The notes under the pieces: generated by a model | What the model was told of the DNA's origin: nothing | The model's database searches: none | The model's input: only the letters and a program-made list of their open reading frames with translations | Program-made: the position numbers and the translations under genes | Origin: Parvibaculaceae bacterium PLY_AMNH_Bact1 | Lineage (GTDB): Bacteria; Pseudomonadota; Alphaproteobacteria; Parvibaculales; Parvibaculaceae | DNA length: 64,000 nt | NCBI GenBank assembly: GCA_032881465.1 | Contig: CP126168.1 | Location: 1,302,001-1,366,000, forward strand | Reading direction: 5' to 3' | In this document: piece by piece, positions 8,866 through 18,157 of the stretch | Layout of the letters: each line of letters begins with the position of its first letter | How positions within the stretch are numbered: position 1 is the stretch's first letter

Positions 8866-10035
8866 ATGTGCGCTGACCAAACCAAACCGTCTGCTCGAAG
8901 TGCGGTCGATCCGTTCGTCGTCATGGATGTGATGCGCGAGGCGAACCGGCTGGAGGCAGCAGGCCGCTCAATCATGCATTTGGAAGTCGGCCAACCGGGC
9001 GCTGCCACGCCTGATGCAGTACGCACCATTGCAAACGAAGCCCTGGACGCCGGCCCGCTTGCCTATACCGACGCATTGGGCCTGCCGTCGCTTCGAACGC
9101 GCATCGCCAAATATTATGCTGAGCATCATTCCGTTACAGTCGACCCGGAACGCGTAATTGTGACCGCAGGATCGTCTGCCGCCTTCATCCTCACCTTTCT
9201 CGCCTGCTTTGAAGCTGGCGACCGGGTTGGGGTGCCGGAACCAGGGTACCCGGCCTATCGCAATACACTGCGCGCGCTGGGGTGTGAGCCTGTCTCCATT
9301 CCCGTTGGTCCTGAAACCCACTGGGTGTTGACCCCGGATTTGATTGATGCGGCAGAAGCTCAGCATGGAAAACTGAAAGGTGTGCTGGTTGCCAGCCCCT
9401 CCAACCCTACTGGGGCAATGCTCACCAGCCAGCAAATGGCGGCATTGGTGAAGTACAATGAAGCAGCAGACCGCTGGTTCCTTTCCGATGAAATTTATCA
9501 TCGCATCACCTATGGCCAGGCCGATGTCTCGGCTCTTGAGGCTGGCAATGATGCCGTTGTCATCAACAGCTTCTCTAAATATTACTGCATGACCGGTTGG
9601 AGACTGGGCTGGGCTATTGTGCCGGAAAGATTGGTTCGGCCTATTGAGCGGCTCGCGCAGAACCTGTTTATCTCGCCGCCAACGCTCTCTCAGATTGCCG
9701 CAGAACAGGCGTTCGAGGAGTCGGACCACCTTGATGCAAATGTTGCGGTCTACGCAGAAAACAGAATGCTGTTGCTGGACGAGTTGCCCAAGGCTGGCAT
9801 TACATCCTTTGCGCCTGCTGACGGTGCCTTCTATCTTTATGCTGATGTTTCGCATTTGACTGAGGATAGCTCGGCATTTTGTACGGCCATGCTGGCGGAG
9901 GCAGGTGTTGCTGCCACCCCTGGCGCGGACTTTGATCCGACGCACGGACATCAATATGTCCGTTTCTCCTTTGCTGGAAAAACAGCTGATATGGCAGAAG
10001 CTGCCCTTCGTCTTCAAAAGTGGTTGTCCGCATAA
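8866..10035 (+). CDS. PLP-dependent class I/II aminotransferase
   Basis: A 389-residue fold-type I aminotransferase. Visible elements are HLEVGQPGAATP near the N-terminus, the AGSSAAF cofactor phosphate-binding region, PSNPTG (substrate/PLP contact), the aspartate in SDEIYHRITYG, and the Schiff-base lysine in SFSKYYCMTGWRLGW. The substrate-carboxylate Arg is in YVRFSF close to the C-terminus. Size is normal for aspartate/aromatic-type enzymes. It starts 26 bases after the preceding gene, so it may be co-transcribed with it. Amino donor and keto acid are not predictable from sequence alone. Confidence 0.92.
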   Translation: MCADQTKPSARSAVDPFVVMDVMREANRLEAAGRSIMHLEVGQPGAATPDAVRTIANEALDAGPLAYTDALGLPSLRTRIAKYYAEHHSVTVDPERVIVTAGSSAAFILTFLACFEAGDRVGVPEPGYPAYRNTLRALGCEPVSIPVGPETHWVLTPDLIDAAEAQHGKLKGVLVASPSNPTGAMLTSQQMAALVKYNEAADRWFLSDEIYHRITYGQADVSALEAGNDAVVINSFSKYYCMTGWRLGWAIVPERLVRPIERLAQNLFISPPTLSQIAAEQAFEESDHLDANVAVYAENRMLLLDELPKAGITSFAPADGAFYLYADVSHLTEDSSAFCTAMLAEAGVAATPGADFDPTHGHQYVRFSFAGKTADMAEAALRLQKWLSA

Positions 10036-10053
10036 GGTCACGCGACGTGACCT
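10035..10053. terminator. Hairpin just after the aminotransferase gene
   Basis: A perfect 8-bp inverted repeat AGGTCACG (10035-10042) / CGTGACCT (10046-10053) with a CGA loop starts in the stop codon of the aminotransferase. There is no T run after it, so it is a poor intrinsic terminator. It may protect the mRNA 3' end or be a protein site. The remaining gap to the sulfatase shows no gene. Confidence 0.4.
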
Positions 10054-10237
10054 GCTCTCAGAGACAAAAACTTCATTTGCCTGCCTGAACGCACTGCAAA
10101 TATTGCAGATATACCTCAGTCATTTTTGAATAATCTGCTCACGGTGCACCTTCTGGAAAAGGTGCGATACTTGTGGTTACTGGTTGTGGGAGGTGCGAAA
10201 CCTCTCCACCTCAGGGGTAATAGGGAGCAAGCCGCAT

Positions 10238-11740
10238 ATGTATCGACTACTTTTGCTTGTCAGTCTTTTGATTTCACCATCAGCATGGGCGACGGAGGTA
10301 GACTTAGACACCACCGTAACCGCCACCGCCGCCGCGTCGACGCCACTCCCAAACATTGTGGTGATCCTGGCAGACGACCTTGGGTGGAAGGATCTGGGTT
10401 ATCAGGGAAGCGAAATCCGCACACCGCGGATTGACGCACTGGCAAATGCGGGACTTACGCTGAACCGCTTTTACGCACAGCCCATGTGCAGTCCGACCCG
10501 CGCTTCCTTGCTAACGGGCAACTCAACCGCGCGTCTCGGGATCACGCGGGCATTATCTAAATTGGTGCCGACGGGCCTCCCCTTGGATCAGACAATTCTG
10601 CCGCAATATCTCAAAGACATGGGTTATCAAACATCTCTGGTGGGCAAATGGCACTTGGGATTTCGTCAGCGTGAATATTTGCCCACGTCTCGTGGTTTCG
10701 ATTCATTTTATGGACACCTGACGGGCGGCATTGGCTATTGGGACCATGTCCATGGAGGTGGTTATGATTGGGCCCGCAATGAGGAAGTCTTGCGGGAAGA
10801 CGGCTATGCCACTCATCTGATGGCGAACGAAGCCGTGCGGGTGATCAAAGACCGCAACCCTGACCAGCCGCTCTTTTTGTATGCGGCCTTCAGCGCACCG
10901 CACCTGCCAAACGAAGCCCCAGATGAAACGATTACAAGCTACGCTGATATTGAGAACCCACATCGCCGCGTCCATGCAGCCATGGTAACAGAGCTGGATA
11001 AGGGCATCGGCCAGATCGTCGATGCATTGGAAGAGCAGGGGATGCTCGATAATACACTGATCTGGTTTATGAGTGACAATGGCGGTCTCAACCCTTCCGT
11101 TGCACCTCCGGCAGTGCTTAGCTTCCTCTCCACAATAGATAGCTGGCTCGGTGACACTGAGATTCCCTGGACGTTTCTTGAATTTGCGCGGGTGAACTAT
11201 CTGCGGGGGGGAAGTGACAACGGACTTCTGCGCGCCGGAAAGGGGACGCTCTATGAGGGTGGCGTCCGTGTGCCTTCTTTCCTCTATTGGCGTGGGCAAT
11301 TCCAACCACGCCAGGTCGGTGACATGGTAACAGTGCAGGATGTGCTTCCATCGATCCTGGCTATGTTGGAAAGCGATGCAAGCAACGGAGTGTTCGACGG
11401 CATCAACCGATGGCCGGTTTTACAGGATGGGCAGTCAGGCGAGGTGCGCGACTATATGGCCGTGGCACTGGATGGCGAGGCCTTGTTCCAATATCCCTGG
11501 AAACTCATCCGACACGACGAGGACGATATACAGCTCTACAATGTGGAGGCGGATCCGTCGGAACAGAACGATCTCGCGGCCATAAAAGAGCACGCCCAAC
11601 GCCGAGATGAGATGATTGCCACGTTGATTGCAAAACCGCGCGGCGAACCTGTGGGTGTGCCCATTTGGCAGATCATGTGGGACATGGATTTCTTTGGAGG
11701 CGCGGAAGACCGCCCACCTTGGATTGAAATCGTTCAGTAG
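10238..11740 (+). CDS. Exported arylsulfatase (type I, formylglycine-dependent)
   Basis: Hydrolyses sulfate esters; 500 residues. A signal peptide MYRLLLLVSLLISPSAWA is followed by the core. Metal-binding aspartates are in VILADDLGW (46-47). The sulfatase signature CSPTRASLLTG at Cys84 marks the cysteine converted to formylglycine. GKWHLG and SAPHLPNEAP supply further active-site Lys/His, and SDNGG a metal ligand pair. The ATG at 10238 is chosen because it yields the signal peptide and has GGAG about 12 bases upstream; an in-frame start at 10184 would bury the signal. The converting enzyme is not encoded here. The next gene follows by nine bases and is also exported. Confidence 0.93.
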   Translation: MYRLLLLVSLLISPSAWATEVDLDTTVTATAAASTPLPNIVVILADDLGWKDLGYQGSEIRTPRIDALANAGLTLNRFYAQPMCSPTRASLLTGNSTARLGITRALSKLVPTGLPLDQTILPQYLKDMGYQTSLVGKWHLGFRQREYLPTSRGFDSFYGHLTGGIGYWDHVHGGGYDWARNEEVLREDGYATHLMANEAVRVIKDRNPDQPLFLYAAFSAPHLPNEAPDETITSYADIENPHRRVHAAMVTELDKGIGQIVDALEEQGMLDNTLIWFMSDNGGLNPSVAPPAVLSFLSTIDSWLGDTEIPWTFLEFARVNYLRGGSDNGLLRAGKGTLYEGGVRVPSFLYWRGQFQPRQVGDMVTVQDVLPSILAMLESDASNGVFDGINRWPVLQDGQSGEVRDYMAVALDGEALFQYPWKLIRHDEDDIQLYNVEADPSEQNDLAAIKEHAQRRDEMIATLIAKPRGEPVGVPIWQIMWDMDFFGGAEDRPPWIEIVQ

Positions 11741-11749
11741 GAGAACAAA

Positions 11750-12418
11750 ATGAATAAGGTATTCGCTTTTTTGGCGGTGCTAGCGGTGCTGTTTTCGGTG
11801 CCTGCCATGGCTGAGGAGGAGAAGGCGATAGTTCATGAGGACCGCTCTGACATCAGTCAGATCATGTACAAATGGGGGTTCTATCGGGACCATGGCATGT
11901 GGGACGAGCTGCGGAGCACGTTCCATCCTGAGGGAACAATTCAGGTTACATGGTTTGCCGGTAAGTTCTCTGATTTTGTAGATGCCTCCATCAAGATGGC
12001 AGAAGGCGGTGCGGACTCTATTCATATTATGAAGCCGTCGATTGTCGACGTGGTTGGTGATAGGGCGATTGCCATCACACCAGCATCGATTACCGCACGA
12101 GCAAATCCGGGTGTTGAGATTGATCTGAGCTCAGAAGCATATTTCTTTGATTTTGTAGAGCGGAGAGACGGGGAATGGAAAATCCTACGGCGCATTTGTG
12201 TCTATCAGAAAGACCGCATGGATAGCGTGCTTCCATCAATCAGGTTCTGGCTCATGTCTTGGTTTGTCGACACGGAGACCCATCATCCAGCTTACAAGTT
12301 TCTAGGCGGCGCACTGGCAATGCAGGGCTACACGATAGAGCCACAGGTCGTGGACAATACCGAAGAGTCCCGGGCGCTTTACGCTGAAGGTCAAGCCTGG
12401 CTGCGGGAAGGCAGCTAA
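11750..12418 (+). CDS. Exported NTF2-like / SnoaL-like protein
   Basis: A 222-residue protein with a clear signal peptide (MNKVFAFLAVLAVLFSVPAMAEE). The mature part has the cone-shaped NTF2-like layout: an early helix with IMYKWGFYRDHGMWDELRSTF, then FHPEGTIQVTW, and C-terminal strands ending in DGEWKILRRICVYQKDRMD. This pattern is shared with SnoaL-like cyclases/isomerases and the beta subunits of ring-hydroxylating oxygenases. It is coupled to the sulfatase (nine-base gap), so a role in the same periplasmic pathway is inferred. No catalytic residue set can be assigned with confidence. Confidence 0.8.
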   Translation: MNKVFAFLAVLAVLFSVPAMAEEEKAIVHEDRSDISQIMYKWGFYRDHGMWDELRSTFHPEGTIQVTWFAGKFSDFVDASIKMAEGGADSIHIMKPSIVDVVGDRAIAITPASITARANPGVEIDLSSEAYFFDFVERRDGEWKILRRICVYQKDRMDSVLPSIRFWLMSWFVDTETHHPAYKFLGGALAMQGYTIEPQVVDNTEESRALYAEGQAWLREGS

Positions 12419-12464
12419 TGTTCTCACTCGTGAGGAGTGAGCTAATCTCTATTTGAAAAGACAA

Positions 12465-12492
12465 AGGGCGCGATGGAAAACCGTCGCGCCCT
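12465..12492 (-). terminator. Intrinsic terminator of rne
   Basis: A strong hairpin: AGGGCGCGATGG (12465-12476) / CCGTCGCGCCCT (12481-12492) with an AAAA loop. Read leftward after rne it is followed by TTTGTCTTTT, a usable T tract. A smaller CTCACT/AGTGAG hairpin (12423-12441) directly after the NTF2-like gene may serve the opposite strand. Confidence 0.75.
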
Positions 12493-12524
12493 GACTCGTT
12501 TAAGTTGGAATGCTGGTTGAGTGC

Positions 12525-14984
12525 TTAGTCAGCAGACGAGCGCCGCCGCCACCAGCCACTCTTAGCGGGTCCGGCGGGTTTTTCTTCCTTCGGCTCAGGT
12601 GCCGGTTCAGTAATTTCAGCTTCCGGGGCCGCTGCTTCTACCATTTCCGCCTCTGGCCCAGACTCAGCCGCCTCATCTTCTGCTTCAACTGCTTCCGATA
12701 CAGGTTCTTCAGGAGTCTCTGCTTCAACGTTTTCGGGTTCATCTTCCTGTTCGCGAGAATAGGCAACCAGCACCGGAGCTTCCTCAGTCTCAGCTTCGGT
12801 TTCAGCATCCACACTTTCGCTTACGGCACCTGGCTCATTGGTGGCGGCATCATCTTCCGAACTGCCGTTTTCGGCATCTGCATCCGCAGCCTTGCGGTTG
12901 CGGCGTCCGCCACGACGTCCTCTGCGCCGGCGACGCTTTGGCTTTTCTTCCTCGGACCCATCTTCGTCGCCGTTGCTTTCACTCGCGCTGGCGTCTGACT
13001 CTGTGTCAGCGTCCCCGTCCGCATCATCGGCGGATTTTGCCTCTGCCTCTGCCTCGACACCATTCTGGTCGTCAGATTTGCGGCCACCGCGCCGACGCCG
13101 TCTCCGGCGTTTGCGTTTGGGCTGTTCCTCTTCATCATCATTGTCAGCGCGGGTCTCCGACTCGTCGTCTGCCACCTCTTCGGCCACATCTGCACCCGTT
13201 ACAGGTGGGCGGACCTGCACACTACCGCGCGCCGCTGCAGGTTCGACCTTATGGTCGGAGCCATGCACATCACGGTCTGTCTCAATGTAGATTGATACGC
13301 CGTAGGTAGCCTCGATCTCCAGCAGGTGAGAGCGTTTCTGATTAAGAATGTAAATCGCAACTTCCGGCGACACCGTGACTGTGAAGGCTGGGTTCTTGCC
13401 TTTGACAGCTTCTGCTTCAACAGCGCGCAGAACATGGAGTGCCGTTGATTCAACAGACCGCACAAAGCCCGATCCGCTACACGCTGGGCAAACCACTGTC
13501 GAGCCTTCAATGATCCCGGCCCGCATGCGTTGGCGGGACATTTCGAGCAAGCCGAAATGACTGATACGCCCAACCTGGATGCGGGCGCGGTCTGACTTCA
13601 ATGCTTCCTTCAGCTTTCGCTCAACAGCACGATTATTCCGGTTCTCGTCCATATCGATAAAGTCGATGACGATAAGGCCCGCAAGATCCCGCAGGCGGAA
13701 CTGGCGGGCAGCTTCGGCGGCTGCTTCAAGGTTCGTCTTAAGCGCAGTTGCTTCAATATTGCGTTCTTTGGTCGCCCGACCCGAGTTTACGTCGATGGCA
13801 ACCAGTGCCTCTGTCTGATTGATAACCAGATATCCACCAGACTTCAGTGTCACAGTCTCAGAGAACATGGCATCAAGCTGTGTGTCGATGCTGTGTTTCT
13901 GGAAGATCGGCTCGCGATCCTTATAAGGTTGCACATTCTTGGCATGGCTCGGCATAAGCATCCGCATGAAGTCTTTCGCTTCACGGTATGCGCCGTCGCC
14001 CTCAATCAGAACCTGGTCAATATCTTTGGAATAAAGATCCCGGATTGACCGCTTAATGAGGCTGCCTTCTTCATAGACGAGGGCAGGGGCCATGGACTCC
14101 AGCGTCAGATCGCGGACCCGCTCCCAAAGACGAAGCAGATACTCAAAATCCCGTTTGATTTCGGTTTTGGTACGCTTTGCACCCGCCGTGCGAACGATTA
14201 ACCCCATGCCTTCGGGCACATCAAGGCCCTCAGCTACAGCTTTCAGCTTCTTACGGTCGCCGCCATTTGTAATCTTGCGGGAGATGCCGCCGCCCCGGGC
14301 CGTGTTCGGCATCAAGACGCAATAGCGCCCGGCAAGTGACAGATATGTCGTCAGAGCAGCCCCTTTATTGCCACGCTCTTCCTTCACAACCTGGATCAGG
14401 ATCACCTGACGGCGCTTGATAACTTCCTGGATTTTGTAGGATCGAAGCTGGCGGCGCTGTTTCTTGGGCTGCGCCTCTTCAATGGCATCTTCACTGCCCA
14501 TGGCTTCGACTGTTTCGTCGGAGGCCACATCAGCTGCTTCTTCGTCACCCTCAGGGTCAGAAGATGCGTCATCCGCCTCTTCGGCGTCAGTATCTTCCGC
14601 GCCAGCGTCCAGTTCTACATCTGCCTCGCCATCAGCTTCATCATCTGCGCTGACGTCATCCGCGGCGTCGTCTTCGTCATCATCCTGAGCGCGTGTTTCA
14701 GCAGCCCATTCCTTCAGAAGCTCTTCGCGGTCCGCGACCGGGATCTGATAGTAGTCCGGATGAATTTCATTAAAGGCAAGGAAGCCATGGCGGTTACCGC
14801 CATATTCGACGAAAGCAGCCTGTAGCGACGGTTCGACCCGCGTTACTTTTGCGAGGTAGATATTCCCGCGAAGCTGCTTTTTGTTTTCGGATTCAAAGTC
14901 AAATTCTTCAACCCGATTTCCGTGCACCACCACAACCCGGGTTTCTTCCGGGTGGGCGGCATCGATGAGCATTTTGTTTCCCAT
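12525..14984 (-). CDS. rne: Ribonuclease E/G family endoribonuclease
   Basis: The main RNA-decay and rRNA-processing endonuclease, 819 residues. The N-terminus MGNKMLIDAAHPEETRVVVV is the alphaproteobacterial form. The S1 domain (about 35-195) is split by a long Asp/Glu/Ala-rich insertion (about 98-170). The 5'-sensor and RNase H regions follow, then the DNase I-like catalytic site with IDVNSGR and IDFIDMDENRN. The Zn-link is CPACSGSG. The C-terminal third is low complexity, with Arg-rich blocks such as RRRRRRRGGRK that can bind RNA, alternating with acidic stretches, as in degradosome scaffolds. Upstream lies an unusually long non-coding region, consistent with a long autoregulated leader. 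Confidence 0.97.
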   Translation of the reverse strand: MGNKMLIDAAHPEETRVVVVHGNRVEEFDFESENKKQLRGNIYLAKVTRVEPSLQAAFVEYGGNRHGFLAFNEIHPDYYQIPVADREELLKEWAAETRAQDDDEDDAADDVSADDEADGEADVELDAGAEDTDAEEADDASSDPEGDEEAADVASDETVEAMGSEDAIEEAQPKKQRRQLRSYKIQEVIKRRQVILIQVVKEERGNKGAALTTYLSLAGRYCVLMPNTARGGGISRKITNGGDRKKLKAVAEGLDVPEGMGLIVRTAGAKRTKTEIKRDFEYLLRLWERVRDLTLESMAPALVYEEGSLIKRSIRDLYSKDIDQVLIEGDGAYREAKDFMRMLMPSHAKNVQPYKDREPIFQKHSIDTQLDAMFSETVTLKSGGYLVINQTEALVAIDVNSGRATKERNIEATALKTNLEAAAEAARQFRLRDLAGLIVIDFIDMDENRNNRAVERKLKEALKSDRARIQVGRISHFGLLEMSRQRMRAGIIEGSTVVCPACSGSGFVRSVESTALHVLRAVEAEAVKGKNPAFTVTVSPEVAIYILNQKRSHLLEIEATYGVSIYIETDRDVHGSDHKVEPAAARGSVQVRPPVTGADVAEEVADDESETRADNDDEEEQPKRKRRRRRRRGGRKSDDQNGVEAEAEAKSADDADGDADTESDASASESNGDEDGSEEEKPKRRRRRGRRGGRRNRKAADADAENGSSEDDAATNEPGAVSESVDAETEAETEEAPVLVAYSREQEDEPENVEAETPEEPVSEAVEAEDEAAESGPEAEMVEAAAPEAEITEPAPEPKEEKPAGPAKSGWWRRRSSAD

Positions 14985-15855
14985 GAGGGGGTTCTCCGAG
15001 ACGCCGTGTCACGCCATCGCGGGGGCCGAACTCAGATAAGAGGCCGGGCTGCAACGGGGCGGCGTTTGTTTGATAGCCATGGCGGTTCAGGCTCTGGCGA
15101 AGGGCCGGAGCGGAAGAGACATGGTCTGATGAAAGTAATGGGGGCAAACGGAACGCGCGGACGCTGAAGCGGCGCATGAGGAGGTTGTTTTGGACCTTCC
15201 TTTTCGCTTCGCCTGTCGTCATGAACTGCGGTGTTTGCATCGTTTCTCTATGTGCCCTTGCTTTGGTTGGTTGCTGGGCACCTGCAACCGAAAAGACGAG
15301 TATTCGTCCAGATATGGTTTGTTTGGCGAAAGCCAAGTGGCAAAGGTCAAGCAAACCGAGGCGATACATCTCCGGGCCGGTGGGATGAGCTTTTTTCGAA
15401 TATCGCCCGATTTCCGGGCTATTTCTTCGAATAAGCGGGCAATTTTCCTCCGAAAACCGCCTCCTCCCGCCCGTCTGTTGACCCGTTGATTTATTTGGGC
15501 CGACTCATTTGACGTATCGTCGAATTAGGTGAGTGTCTTGTACCGTTTTGGATTCAGGCTTGGCAAGCAATGCTTTGCGCCATCATCTCATCCGGTGTGA
15601 AAGCATTAACCATTTTAACCGTTGATATTGCGTTAAATTCCCGCAAAGTAACGCAATATCAAACGAAACACGTCAATTTGGCCCTGAAATGGAAAATGGG
15701 AAATTCATGTCCCATCTGTTTGTGGCGCCAGCAACGGCCTGAGGCCAAATGGCCGGTGCGGTGATGCCAGTGAGACGGGATGCGTTGATTGTATGGTTTC
15801 GAGCGGAAACGCGGGGAATCATCGTTGGAGCGGTGGCGACAGGACCAGGGTGCGT
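14985..15855. other. Long divergent non-coding region between rne and amiC
   Basis: About 870 bases without a supported gene. It must hold the promoters of rne (leftward) and amiC (rightward); a long rne leader is expected from other bacteria, where RNase E regulates its own mRNA. Structure visible: a GCCCG/CGGGC hairpin near 15407-15421, TTAACC-type half-sites at 15606-15620 and a 14-bp perfect inverted repeat at 15622-15662. Short open frames such as 15176-15388 lack ribosome-binding sites and family features. Confidence 0.5.
15622..15662. promoter_or_regulatory. 14-bp perfect inverted repeat upstream of amiC
   Basis: The arms TTGATATTGCGTTA (15622-15635) and TAACGCAATATCAA (15649-15662) are perfect complements separated by 13 bases. 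It lies about 195-235 bases before the amiC start. There is no T run, and arm length exceeds a chance expectation for this base composition. It could be a regulator site or an RNA stem in a long leader. No cognate regulator is adjacent. Confidence 0.55.
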
Positions 15856-17145
15856 ATGAGTAGAGACCCATTCATCAAGATCAATCAGTGGCTTTCCCGC
15901 TGGGCAAGAGGCCTGACAGCGACGGTATTGGCCTGCGTTCTGGTGGCAGGAAACCTGGTGATGTCCGGTCCTGCACGAGCTGAAGGCCCGGCAGTGAGTA
16001 GTGCGAAAGCGCTCGTCGCAAATGTGCGTTTAGGCGAGCAGGGCGACGTGACCCGGCTCGTGATCGATTTTGGACAAGGCACGAGTGTACCCCAGAACGT
16101 CTTCACCCTTGCAGATCCTTACCGGGTGGTGATTGATCTTCAGGATGTCAATTTCCAGTTGCCCGCTGATGCGGGCAAAGCAGGAAGGGGCCTCGTCACC
16201 GGTTTTCGGTATGGACAGTTTCAAGAAGGGCTGTCGCGTATCGTGGTTGATGCAACAGGGCCTGTAACAATCTCCCGTCATTTCGCCTTACCGGCACAGA
16301 GTGGCTTTGGCCACCGCATCGTTGTGGATCTGAAGCCCGCAACGGCAGCAGAATTTGCGCAGAGCGTGGGGCTTGGACGCCCAATCGCCGCGCCAACCGC
16401 AGCGGCCCCCCCAGTGTCGACACCCAAGGAGCCAACCGCCGACATTGATCGCAAGCGCGTCATCGTTGTTGATGCGGGCCATGGCGGCGTTGACCCGGGG
16501 ACCCATGGTCAGTCAGGGGCGCTTGAGAAAGACGTTGTTCTGGCCTTCGCAAAAGAGTTCGGCGCTCAATTGCGGGCGACCGGTCGCTACGAAGTTCACC
16601 TCACGCGTGACACCGATCGCTTCATTCCGCTGCGAGAACGCGTGAACATTACCCGCCGACACAATGCTGACCTGTTTCTCTCCATTCATGCTGACGCCAT
16701 TGATCGCCGCGGCGTGAGCGGCATGTCGATTTACACGCTCTCTGAAAACGCGTCTGACAAAGAAGCAGCTGCACTGGCCACCAAAGAAAACAGGTCAGAC
16801 GTCATTGCCGGTGTTGATCTGCAGGGAGAGTCCTCAGAAGTCACAGACATTCTGATCGACCTGGCGCAGCGCGAAACCAAGAATTTCTCTGTGCGCTTCG
16901 CCCGGACAGTGGTGAGCAACGCCGAAGGCGTGACGCCGCTTCTCCAACGCACTCATCGATTTGCCGGTTTCCGCGTTCTCAAAGCGCCGGATGTTCCTTC
17001 CGTGTTGGTGGAACTGGGCTTCCTCACAAACCGTTCTGATGAGCGCAACCTCACGACCTCAAGCTGGCGCCGCCGGGTTGCAGGTGCACTGGTAAAATCC
17101 GTCGATAGCTATTTCGGTGAGCGCTACGCCGAAGGCACGTACTAA
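15856..17145 (+). CDS. amiC: N-acetylmuramoyl-L-alanine amidase with AMIN domain
   Basis: A periplasmic septum-splitting amidase of 429 residues that cleaves the bond between MurNAc and the stem peptide. A signal/anchor segment (about 17-35, ending ARAEG) precedes an AMIN domain (about 45-165) that binds peptidoglycan or the envelope. The amidase_3 domain (about 195-420) shows zinc ligands in DAGHGG, the Glu of EKD and SIHAD, and the catalytic Glu in VELGFLTN. A helical insert between the last His and Glu is where EnvC/NlpD-type activators act in this family. ATG 15856 is chosen because AGGG ends five bases upstream and the signal peptide then starts correctly; 15793 is an alternative in frame. 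Confidence 0.95.
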   Translation: MSRDPFIKINQWLSRWARGLTATVLACVLVAGNLVMSGPARAEGPAVSSAKALVANVRLGEQGDVTRLVIDFGQGTSVPQNVFTLADPYRVVIDLQDVNFQLPADAGKAGRGLVTGFRYGQFQEGLSRIVVDATGPVTISRHFALPAQSGFGHRIVVDLKPATAAEFAQSVGLGRPIAAPTAAAPPVSTPKEPTADIDRKRVIVVDAGHGGVDPGTHGQSGALEKDVVLAFAKEFGAQLRATGRYEVHLTRDTDRFIPLRERVNITRRHNADLFLSIHADAIDRRGVSGMSIYTLSENASDKEAAALATKENRSDVIAGVDLQGESSEVTDILIDLAQRETKNFSVRFARTVVSNAEGVTPLLQRTHRFAGFRVLKAPDVPSVLVELGFLTNRSDERNLTTSSWRRRVAGALVKSVDSYFGERYAEGTY

Positions 17146-17178
17146 CTAGGCGCGGCACCGACTGTCACAATTGATCTG

Positions 17179-18030
17179 CTACCGTTGTGCTTCAGCCGCC
17201 AACATCATCATTTTGTAGGCTGTTTCATGTGCCGAATTCTGGTTTTGTCCCGTAACAAAGCGGCGCTCATCGTCAATGGCCACATGGGTCGCAAAGAAGT
17301 CGAGAAATGCGGACCGGCTTTCATAAATGGCACCAGCGTTCCTGAGTTCTGTTTCAGGGTGCATGGGGGTCATCTTAATTCCCAATTCCTCAAGTTGCTT
17401 GTTGGTCACACCTGCAATGCGTCGTCCTGCAATCAGCAGCGCACCTTCCGTGTCGCGGGCATTGATCAATCCCAAAGCCCCATGACAGACCGACCCGATG
17501 ATCGGTGTCTGGGCCGCATAAGCATCGCTGATTTTGTCCCCTAAGACTTCTGAGTAACCAAGGTCATAGGCTGCGCCCCAACCGCCGGACATGAAGATGA
17601 TGTCATATTTGGTAAAATCGAGATCATCGATGCGTTTTGAATTGGTGACCTTCGCCTGGAGGCCCGGGTCGGCCAGAAAGCGGTCATCCTCAGGTGTTTT
17701 GATCATGAACAATAGGGTTTGAGGGTCTATGGGAATCTCACCGCCTTTGACGCTGGCAACATCCACCTGCATGCCTGCATCCAGAAACTTGTAGTAGGCG
17801 ATGGTCAATTCGGATGCCATTACCCCTGTGGGGTCGCCCGTGGTCTCTCCAGGTGCATTCAGCACTCCATGGTTTGTGGCAATGACAAGAGCCCGCTTGC
17901 CCGAAAGATCAATCTCCTCACCAGGATAGGTGGGATGAAGGCCCGCGGTATGGAGGAGCGTCGGCAGGGCAAGCAGGAACACGCAGATAAAGGCAGTCAG
18001 AGCGACTGCAATAAGTCCGAGTTTTTTCAT
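17179..18030 (-). CDS. DJ-1/PfpI family protein with N-terminal membrane segment
   Basis: A 283-residue class-I-glutamine-amidotransferase-like protein. Residues 1-28 form a hydrophobic anchor or signal segment. The DJ-1/PfpI core contains the nucleophile-elbow cysteine in GSVCHGALGL and the oxyanion-type IIFMSGGWGAAYDLG. Hsp31-like and isocyanide-hydratase-like members share this layout. It is a leftward gene inside an insertion between amiC and mrcA, with its promoter region facing a GST remnant and an 18-bp palindrome. Function could be glyoxal/aldehyde detoxification or hydrolysis; not decided by sequence. Confidence 0.88.
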   Translation of the reverse strand: MKKLGLIAVALTAFICVFLLALPTLLHTAGLHPTYPGEEIDLSGKRALVIATNHGVLNAPGETTGDPTGVMASELTIAYYKFLDAGMQVDVASVKGGEIPIDPQTLLFMIKTPEDDRFLADPGLQAKVTNSKRIDDLDFTKYDIIFMSGGWGAAYDLGYSEVLGDKISDAYAAQTPIIGSVCHGALGLINARDTEGALLIAGRRIAGVTNKQLEELGIKMTPMHPETELRNAGAIYESRSAFLDFFATHVAIDDERRFVTGQNQNSAHETAYKMMMLAAEAQR

Positions 18031-18086
18031 GGCGATATGCTCCGGTCAGCGGGTGTTCAGCGGAAAATTTCCGGATACCTAGACAA

Positions 18087-18117
18087 TTGACATTTGCTAT
18101 GTCAATTTAAATTGACA
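18087..18117. promoter_or_regulatory. Operator-like 18-bp palindrome with extra half-site
   Basis: TGTCAATTTAAATTGACA (18100-18117) is a perfect palindrome. Another TTGACA half-site lies at 18087-18092, giving TTGACA / TGTCAA / TTGACA in a row. The palindrome also supplies a TTGACA -35-like hexamer on both strands. It sits about 70 bases before the DJ-1/PfpI start and 40 bases before the GST remnant. TetR-family regulators commonly use such sites, and the tetR gene next door is a candidate. Confidence 0.6.
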
Positions 18118-18157
18118 CTAAGAACGTCATTTGTTTTGCATGCGAGGAAAGCCATTT

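Noticed and set aside
12510-12998. Open frames antisense to the 3' part of rne
   Set aside because: They mirror low-complexity Glu/Ala/Arg coding of RNase E and contain no independent features.
15176-15388. Short frame with a hydrophobic, lipoprotein-like start in the rne leader
   Set aside because: The LVGC string is tempting, but there is no ribosome-binding site and the region is the expected rne leader; low evidence.
15606-15620. CtrA-type TTAA-N7-TTAA site upstream of amiC
   Set aside because: Two TTAAC words are present but spaced by five bases, not seven.
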